From: Boesenbergia rotunda
Taxonomy: Eukaryota; Streptophyta; Magnoliopsida; Zingiberales; Zingiberaceae
NCBI GenBank assembly: GCA_024364735.1
Contig: JAGFNQ010000885.1
Span: 62,001-126,000 of the forward strand
Reading direction: 5' to 3'
DNA: 64,000 bases
In this document: in pieces, positions 56,017-64,000 of the stretch
Layout: each line of letters opens with the position of its first letter
Position numbering within the stretch: the first letter of the stretch is position 1
Notes under the pieces: model-generated
Seen by the model: the letters and a program-made list of their open reading frames with translations, nothing else
Databases searched by the model: none
What the model was told of the DNA's origin: nothing
Position numbers and translations under genes: made by a program

Positions 56017-59000
56017 ATGGCCGGAATCAACGATGTACCAACCGTCGTCCCTCACGTCGAGAAGCCGGAGAAATTCAACGGAGCCGACTTCAAAAGATGG
56101 CAACAAAAGATGTTGTTCTACCTGACCACGTTGAACCTTGTATGGTTCCTGCGTGAAGACCCGCCAGCCGCTACGGATGATAATTCTGAGAGCCAGGCTG
56201 CTCACGATGCGTGGTCCCACGGAGACTTCTAGTGCCGCAATTACGTTCTTAATGCGCTGGACAATGCGCTATATAACGTATATTGCATGAAGGAGACGAC
56301 CAAGTCACTGTGGGAATCGCTGTGCGAACCAAGTCGCAACCTCCGCTGACATAGATCTCAGCGCTCTGGATCTCACTGCGGTTGTGTTTGAAGCCAACTT
56401 GGTGGACAACCCGAAGCAGTGGTGGATCGATATTGGAGCAACCCGCCACGTCTGTTCGGATAAGGCGATGCTCTCCAAGTACACCCCGATAAGTGGAAGA
56501 AATCTCTATATGGGCAACTCCACAACGTCCTCAATTGTTGGACTCAAGACAGTTGTTCTAAAAATGACGTCTAGGAAGGAGTTAACTCTCATTGATGTAT
56601 TCCATGTTCCCGACATCAGGAAGAACTTAGTTTCTGGATCGGCACTTGTTAAAGCTAGATTCAAACTAGTATTTCAATCCAACAACTTTGTGCTTACGAA
56701 GAACAGTGTCTTCGTAGGAAAGGGGTATTTAGAACAAAATTTGTTCAAGATGGTTGTAATGACTGTACACCGTAATTTTGATGGTAATAAATTAAAAGCT
56801 TCCAGCTATGTTGTTGAGTGTTTTAATTTATGGCATGATCGGCTTGGGCATGTCAATAATAATACTCTGAAACGTCTCGTCAAACTAAATTTATTACCGA
56901 ACATCGATGTTGAGTATACGTGGAGGCGAAAATGACGAGACTACCTTTTCATTAGGTGGAAAGGTCAATGACTCCTCTAGAATTAATACATAGTGATCTA
57001 TGTGACTTGAAATTCGTGCAAACTAGAGGAGGTAAAAAGTACTTCATTACTTTTATCGATGACTGCACAAGGTTCTGTTATGTCTTTCTTTTAAGAAGTA
57101 AAGATGAAGCCCTAAAAGTTTTCAGAACCTATAAAACGGAAGTTGAAAATCAACTTGAAAAATGAATTAAAATAATTCGTAGCGATAGAGGTGGAGAATA
57201 TGGTGCGCCGTTTGATGAATTCTATTCAGAATCTGGAATTATCCATCAGACAATGACACCTTACTCACCTCAATCGAATGGTGTTGCCGAACGTAAAAAT
57301 CGGACACTAAAGGAAATGATGAATGTCTTGTTGATAAATTCAGGCTTATCCCAAAACATGTGGGGGAAGTCATATTATCAGCAAACCACATTCTCAACAA
57401 AATTCCTCACAAGAAAAATGATAAAACACCATATGAACTATGGAAAGACCGCGAGCCATTGTACAAATACTTGAAAGTGTGGGGGTGTTTAACAAAGGTC
57501 GAAGTACCTAAGCCAAAGCAAGTTAAGATCGGACCTAAAACGCTTGATGCAATATTTGTCGGGCATACCCAAAACTGTAGTGCATACCGCTTCATAGTTC
57601 ATAAGCCAGACATTCCTGATATTCATGTGGGTACAACCATAGAATCTCGGAATGCAATATTTTTTGAACATGTGTTCCCAAATAAGAAGGAAAACGTTCA
57701 AAATAATGACAACGGAAGTTCTAACAAAAATAATGTTCCAGAACTTAGTTGTCATAAAAGGGATATTGACGATCAAAGCAAAGAGTCACGTCGGAGCAAA
57801 CGGGCTAGAGTTGAGAAATCGTTCGGGCCAGATTTCATGACTTTCATGTCGGAAATGGACCCAAGAACACTAAGCGAAACTCTCTCTGGTCCCGACGCCC
57901 CATTGTGGAAAGAAGCTGTCAATAGTGAAATCGAGTCATCATGAATAACCATACTTGGGAATTAGTAGACCTTCTTTCTGGTACTAAACCATTAGGTTGT
58001 AAGTGAATACTAAAATGCAAGTATAAAGCTAATCGATCGGTTGACAAATATAAGGTCAGACTTGTAGCTAAAGGGTACAAGCAACAGGAAGACCTTGATT
58101 ACTTCGATACCTACTCACCGGTGACAAGGATTACGTCCATACGAGTGCTGATAGTCATTGCAGCATTGTATGACCTCGAAATACACCAAATGGATGTTAA
58201 GACTGCTTATCTTAAATGGTGAGTTGGAAAGAAGAAATCTACATGGAGCAACCCGAGGGGTTCATAGCTCCTGGAACTGAGGGAAAGGTGTGTCGACTTG
58301 TTAAGTCGTTGTACGGACTTGAATAAGCGCCAAAGCAATGACACGAAAAATTTGACAAAATAATGTTGTCAAACGAATTCAGAATAAATGAATGTGACAA
58401 ATGCATTTATGTCAAAAGCACACCTGAGAGTTATGTAATCGTCTGTCTATACGTAGACGACATGCTCATAATGGAAGTAATCATGATATCATCATGAGTA
58501 CTAAGAAAATGTTGACCAATAGTTTCGACATGAAAGATATAGGTCTAGCAGATGTCATATTGGGAATTAAAATTCTTAGGACTTCCGATGGGATAGTTTT
58601 AACACAATCTCATTATGTAGAGTCAGTATTGAAAAGATTCAATGCATACGATCTCTCTACTGTAAAAACACCTATGGATCTAAGTCAACACTTAGCGAAA
58701 AATCATGGTGAACCCATATCGCAATTGGAATATTCTCGAATAATTGGCAGTTTGATGTATCTCACAAACTATACTCGTCCGGATATTGTCTGTGTGGTCA
58801 ACAAACAAAGTCGTTTTACGAGCAATCCAAACGACACCCATTGAAAAGCACTGATGCGAGTTCTTAAATATTTAAAATATATTATGAACTACGGATTACA
58901 TTACGGAAGGTATCCTACAGTCTTGGAGGGATATTGTGATGCTAATTGGATCTCCGATACAAAAACTCCAAATCCACTAGTGGATATGTATTCACGATCG

Positions 59001-59398
59001 GTGGGGGAGCAGTATCTTGGAAATCCACTAAGTAGACATGCATAGCTCGGTCAACAATGGAATCCGAGTTTACAGCACTTGACAAAGCAGCTGAAGAAGT
59101 TGAATAACTGCGGAATTTCTTGGAAGATATTCCGAGCTGGACAAAACCTGTGTCTGCCGTACTTATCCACTGTGATAGTCAATCGACAATTGGAAGGGCA
59201 CAGAGTAGTATGTATAATGGTAAGTCACGACATATACGTCGTCGACATAATACCATTAGGCAGTTGATCTCGAACGGAGTAATTGCAATCGATTATGTCA
59301 AATCTAAGGATAATTTGGCATATCCCCTAACGAAGGGGCTAAATCGAGATCAAGTATATTGCTCATCAAGAGAAATGAGATTGAAAATCTACAACTAA
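56017..59398 (+). pseudogene. Ty1/copia gag-pol pseudogene
   Basis: Order along the + strand: gag start at 56017 ('PEKFNGADFKRWQQKM'), stop at 56230-56232, and a gag C-terminus deleted near 56330 so that no zinc knuckle remains. Then the protease motif 'WIDIGATRHVCS' (about 56422) and pre-integrase 'LWHDRLGHVNN'; integrase from about 56950 ('LIHSDLCD', 'FITFIDDCTRF', 'PYSPQSNGVAERKNRTL'); reverse transcriptase from about 57990 with 'HQMDVKTAYL' and 'YVDDM' (58450); and RNase H to 59398 ('GYCDANW', 'IHCDSQST', 'NLAYPLTKGL'). At least ten stops or frameshifts break it. It can make no functional polyprotein. Confidence 0.93.
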
Positions 59399-59786
59399 AA
59401 ACGACTGTAACAGTAACCCAACCTTGTTGATTGGAGATCCCAAGATCTTGCTTCAATGGGACAACGAAGTTACAGAAGTTGTGTAACAGCACAAGAGAAA
59501 TAATTATCTCTACTATCCCAATCCTAGGATGATTTGGTGCTGTCCTACCACATGTAGTGAGGATAAGCTTATGCTTTTAATGACTTCTATACCTTTAAGG
59601 TGGAGTATGGTAGGATACTCTTAAGAGAAGTGTCACCTATGTGAGTGTGAAGGCAGGCTGCTTCAATGAAACACTCATGAATCCAAGATGATGTCCATGG
59701 CCGAAACGGAACCAACCATGAGAATCAAAAGTGGGTGAGATAAGTCTCTGTGTGGGTGGTATTGTCTGAGTATACACCAACAGTTG
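59399..59786 (+). other. 3' internal non-coding region of the copia element
   Basis: Between the pol remnant and the nested solo LTR. No coding signal. It continues at 61615-61789 up to the 3' LTR, which TGTGAGGAT precedes as a weak purine tract. Confidence 0.5.
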
Positions 59787-59791
59787 AGCAG

Positions 59792-61614
59792 TGTTGGGAT
59801 CTCCTGACACCAAAACACAAAACGCAGCGGAAACAAGATCCCTCGAGCGATCCATGTGAAAGAAAAACTCGTACAAAGTTTATCTATCTAATAGATCTAT
59901 CTACAGTGTATACCTTTGAAGCGTGCCCTTTCGCTTATCCCGTTCGTCCAAGATGCGTCGGATCTCTTGCACGTTCAAGTGTCCGCGTCTCCATTCGTAT
60001 CCACACGGACACGATCTCTCAACTTCGGGAAGAACTACCTTAGTTGTGCTAGCAACTTGAGGTAGTTCACAAGACAACCAAGAACCCAAAAGGGTTTCGG
60101 CCAAGAGGGAGAAGAGGAAGAAGAGAGGAAGGGAAGATGGGAAAGCTCTCACATGTCATTCAAAATGACTAGACCCTCTTTTATACTCATCCCATGAATA
60201 TGAAGAGTTCTTTGTCTTTTTGACTTCCCTTCATTAAAGTCAATAAAGAGCATATCTTTTCATGTGGCTCTTCATCTTCTCTTTATTCAATGAAGAGAGA
60301 CTTTTCTCTTTCCTTCATTAAACACTTTAATGAATTTCTCCCGTAATTCCGACCGGGCCTCTCGGGCTCCCAACCAGGTCTCCTGACCAAGTCTCCCGAG
60401 TAAGTCCTCGAGCTCCCGACCCAGTCTGCCGAGCTCCCAGCTCGAGCTCCCGTCCAAGTCTCCCGAGCTCTCGACCCAGTCTGCCGAGCTCTCAGCCTGA
60501 GCTCTTGACCAATTCTGCCGAGCTCCCAGCCCGAGCTCCCGACCAAGTCCCTTAGCTCATGTCCGAGCTCTCGACCTGAGTCTCCCGAGCTCCCGATCAA
60601 ATATCCGAGTTCCCAACTCGGGCTCCCGATCAGATCTCTCAAAGCATCATGTCCTTAGTGTGTGACTCAATTAGTTCTCGTGACGTTGGCAATGCGCCTA
60701 AACGCTTTAGACACATAAGCAATGAGTGGCATCTAGCAATGCATCATTGCTACCCAAGTAACAAGAAAAGTCGAGATCCGACTAAACCTCCGTGACTATG
60801 ATAATGTATGACATTGTCCTTCTATCCTTGATATCTAGATTGACCAATGAGGCATAGACCGTGTCATCCTCGATCAATCTATGTGTTTCTTGATCCTCGA
60901 GTAGGTCACTCAAACAAATGAGCTCAATATCTCATATTGACTCATTTGAGCATGACCATGCGTTTTAGTAGTCATACTCGATCAAAGGGCCCACAGATAT
61001 CACTCCCGTCATATGGGAGGGATAGATCCCATCTACATCACTTACATCCCTCCGCATAATTCATTACATACCCAGTGATCACATTTATAATCCACCCTGT
61101 TACGAGTGACGTTTGACGATACCAAAGTATATAACTCCTTATGTAGAGAACCGTAGTGACTTCAGGTCTAAGGACTATTCATACTAATAGTCACATGAGA
61201 AAGTTTATGACACTCATATGACAATCTATGAAACTTTCTCATGGAGGGTTAATTCAGTACACATTCTCTAATGTATACTCATGTGTCAACTTGATATCAC
61301 ATATCCATGACTTGTGAGCTCAAGTCATCAATTGACCTACATGCTAGTCTCCATGCATTAATATTGTCCCTGAATATTAATTCTTGACTAGGAATAATTT
61401 AGTGTAGTGTTCTCTACATTATCTCAGTATCGATTCAACCAATCGATATAATGTAGATAAGAATCTACTACATAAGGACATTATTATACTTAGTTATTTG
61501 ACACAAATAATAAAGTAATTATAATAACCAAACATGTCTTTATTAATGATAAAATATGATACAAAAAGTCCCTAGTCAATCATCACATAATTGGCTCTAG
61601 GGCTCCTACTAACA
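59792..61614 (-). mobile_element. Solo LTR (family A/B), 1823 bp
   Basis: The minus strand runs TGTTAGTAGGAGCCC...GGAGATCCCAACA with perfect duplication AGCAG at 59787-59791 and 61615-61619. It is the same family as 32053-33845 and has the same TATA box (complement of ACCCTCTTTTATA at about 60174) and a CGGGAGCTCGG-type array (about 60350-60630). Confidence 0.93.
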
Positions 61615-61789
61615 AGCAGTTCAAGACATCACGTTCACTGCGCAGCCTAGTATGCTCGATAGCATTCCACTACGAAAGGTTCAAAGACACAAGCCACCTT
61701 TCCCGATGCATTGACTTATCGATTGGACTCTGTAAAGTGTCAGCATGCATACATGCAATACATGCATTAATTTCCATTCATGTGAGGAT

Positions 61790-62938
61790 TGTTGGATACG
61801 ATTTTGCAAAGTAAAATTTTGATGTCATCGATCGTTGAAAGTCAAGTTTGACTTCAAAATCGAAATCTACGTTTCGCGTAGATAAATCTGGACTATTTAT
61901 TTGCTCAAAACCGATTAAGGGTGAATGAGAAATTAATTGTTCAAGATACGCTCAAATGAACATTAAGGAAAAAGATGGGGCTTTAGTCCCACATTGCTAA
62001 CCGACGAGAGCCAGTGTTTCCTTATATGTGTTTTTGTACTAATGTTGTTAATACAAAAGCACAAGAGGTTTCTACCCTTGGGCGAGTAGGTGCTCGCACC
62101 TACGAGCCCGCCACGCGCGCACGCGCACAATGGGCGCTTTGTTGGCGCACTTTGCACGTACGCATGGAGCATTGAGGAGCTTTAATTTATGCTCCACGTG
62201 GCGATGACGTGTCGTGATCAGGTGACGCCACGTGGCATGTCGGTGTGACGTGTCATGATCAGGTGGCGTCACGTGGCATGTCGGTGACGAGGCAGTGCCT
62301 ATGTGGCACGTGACTGTGTAGAGAACGATGACTGGATTGGACGAACAGATGGTGGTCGTCGGAATCAAAGATCTGGACCGTCGGATTCGAATCTGACTGT
62401 GAAGAGGGAGGATGAATCTGAGGCGTCGGATTAAATGTTCTAATCTGACGGCTGAGATCAAGATGGGATCTGAAGAGTTATAACTCTTCAGATCAAGGGA
62501 CGAGATTAAAAGACCTTTAAAGGGTTATACCCTTTCGTTATGAACGGTCCAGATCTGTCCGAACCAAAGGGTACTTACCTCTTCACTCAATATAAATAGA
62601 TCCCTCCACTTAATCATTTCATTCATTCAAGCATTGCAATCTAAAAGCATTCACACTCATCCATGTTATGCATCAAGAGTCCAAAAAACCTACGGAAAGG
62701 TTCGCCGGTCTCGGAATTTGAAGTGCTACTATTCCGAGACGACGTCGTTGTATCTTGGAAACGAATTGCTGCTATCCGTGAGCATCAGTAGCGGAGCAAT
62801 ATCGTTTTACGGAGATAGTATCGAACACTAACCTCGACGTAAACCAATCAGTTTGCTTCTCCGAAAGTAACCTCCCGAAGATCGACGGTCGTAAATTGAC
62901 TAAGTCAAATACCGAAAGATATAAGTCAGCTATCAACA
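61790..62938 (+). repeat. 3' LTR of the copia element (1149 bp)
   Basis: TGTTGGATACGATTTTGCAA...GCTATCAACA. Uninterrupted; contains TTTAGTCCCACATTG (61983-61997) and TATAAATAGATCCC (about 62590). Confidence 0.93.
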
Positions 62939-62943
62939 TCCTC

Positions 62944-62996
62944 TGGGGAGACATCGCACGGCTCAACCACTCGTCGTCTTCCGCTTCGAGCTCCAT
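62944..62996 (-). pseudogene. Possible first exon of an unknown gene, cut by the copia insertion
   Basis: The minus-strand ATG at 62996 opens 'MELEAEDDEWLSRAMSPQ', which runs into the LTR. If the insertion and one TCCTC are removed, the frame continues at 53912 as 'RRPRLGILRGAHDFS' and on to a TGA near 53805, about 56 codons in all. The amino-acid make-up is protein-like, but I do not recognise it. It may be chance. Confidence 0.3.
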
Positions 62997-63945
62997 GATT
63001 CTACTTCACCAGCATCCTTTTACAGCGCTGACGCCAATAGCTAGGATGCTGCTGGCAGTCAGCTAGCTACCTCCATGATTCTGTTGGTGTTTTTCATAAA
63101 AGGGAAGGAATAAAAAAGTGGACCAGTTATGTCTGTTCAATTGTTCTCTTTCATCTATTAGTAGTGCCTTTCAAAATTTGAATGAAAGATTATGATCCAA
63201 AAGACATTATATTTCAAACACGGTAAAATATCACTTTGTACAAATAATTCATCATCTTTATAACAAAAATCTTTCCTCTCTCAAAATTACTTATTTTTCA
63301 AAGTATTGTTTGTACATTATTATAGTACAGTAACAATAATATACAAGTATTCAACCGTCGAGCTTGAATAAATCAGCGTATTCGAGTTTATTTTCAAGCA
63401 TGCACGCACTTGAGGAACATTTTCTTAGTCCAAGTGCATAGCAGGAGCAAATAGTTTTCTCAAGGAAAATGGGTATACGCGCCTTAGATTTGTTCTCTAA
63501 TTTATTGAAAAATTTACGAAATTCCTCGGCGATGACAATTCTCCAACGAGACAGATTTGAAGAAGCAAAACCCTACACAAATGAGACACTCCCTTCCCCA
63601 GAGAAGAGAGTGAGGCAAATTTTATCCATGTACAGCTAAACAAATAAAAAAGAGGTTCTTTATAATTTTACACACGTTGAAGCAGCAGTAGGAAACCGAT
63701 TGCTGATGGACAGTAAATGCAACTGATGAACGTTGACCTAGTTTCCATTCTGCCAAACAAAACCCTACCCTACCCTACAGTTTCATTAATCCCCTTACCA
63801 GCTTTTCATTCCATTTTTACAGCAAGTGTTTAAGGGCAGCTGCACATGAGAAGAGAGGACCAGGGATGTAACACGGCCACAGGCCCGCCACAACCTATTC
63901 ATTAACTCTTTCAATCTACAGAGAGACACAGTGGAGGCACATTGC
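62997..63945. other. Unassigned; probably the 3' flank of a minus-strand gene on the right
   Basis: No domain seen. On the minus strand an AATAAA lies near 63505-63510, which would fit a 3' UTR for the candidate exon at 63946-64000. Confidence 0.35.
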
Positions 63946-64000
63946 TTAGTTGACGACGCAAGGGCTGCAATGGGTTTTTCCTGTGCTAATATTGTTTAGT
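63946..64000 (-). CDS. Possible terminal exon of a gene continuing right of the window
   Basis: The minus strand reads '...NISTGKTHCSPCVVN' and then TAA (63948-63946). A Cys-containing C-terminus is plausible, but only about 17 codons are visible and no family is recognised. Confidence 0.25.
   Translation of the reverse strand, partial: LNNISTGKTHCSPCVVN

Larger units (their letters stand above)
53918..62938 (+). mobile_element. Decayed Ty1/copia retrotransposon with nested solo LTRs, 9.0 kb
   Basis: LTRs at 53918-55988 and 61790-62938 run TGTTGGATAC...TCAGCTAYCAACA. A perfect target duplication TCCTC is at 53913-53917 and 62939-62943. The internal region has gag, protease, integrase, reverse transcriptase and RNase H in copia order, all damaged. 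Two later insertions sit inside: a reversed solo LTR in the 5' LTR (54655-55442) and a 1.8-kb solo LTR near the 3' end (59792-61614). Without these and a 120-bp duplication, the two LTRs are about the same length. Confidence 0.93.

Overview
This is nuclear DNA of a flowering plant. The genes have many introns with consensus splice sites. The spaces between and inside them are filled with plant-type mobile DNA: an L1-class LINE, Ty1/copia LTR elements, solo LTRs, a TRIM, MITEs, Au-type SINEs and a plastid DNA fragment. A monocot is possible, but nothing read here fixes the clade.

Five gene loci can be supported. At 177-2746 (+) lie two diverged, tandem copies of the large 3' exon of a P-class pentatricopeptide-repeat (PPR) gene. 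Their upstream exon is outside the window, and the first copy is short at its C-terminus. At 4065-7263 (-) a six-exon gene encodes a 240-residue serine hydrolase of the FSH family. At 34936-41723 (-) a five-exon gene encodes a 133-residue J-domain (DnaJ-like) protein. Divergent from it is a gene for THO complex subunit 7 (CDS 46901-49516, +), probably with a 5' UTR exon near 42.7-43.0 kb. Two weaker candidates lie near the right end: a short reading frame that becomes continuous when the copia insertion is removed (62944-62996 plus 53912 downward), and a possible terminal exon at 63946-64000 (-).

The rest is layered transposon DNA. An L1-type LINE (about 12.3-25.6 kb, -) has an ORF1 with a zinc knuckle and an ORF2 with endonuclease and reverse transcriptase. 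It is split by a 7.3-kb non-autonomous LTR retrotransposon (15138-22420, -) with a perfect 5-bp target duplication. That element has 1.6-kb LTRs holding arrays of 20-nt hairpins, a broken gag remnant and no pol. At 53918-62938 a decayed Ty1/copia element has one solo LTR nested in its 5' LTR and another downstream of its pol region. A solo LTR of the second kind also sits at 32053-33845. Every boundary called precisely rests on target duplications read directly.

Smaller elements lie mostly in introns or between genes: SINEs at 34239, 38136 and 45002; MITEs at 26575, 29109, 43868 and 47575 (with another nested inside the last); a TRIM at 28235; a plastid rpoC2 fragment at 31470; and a satellite-like array at 50855-51975. 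The J-protein and THO7 genes have grown long through intron insertions, while their coding exons stay intact.
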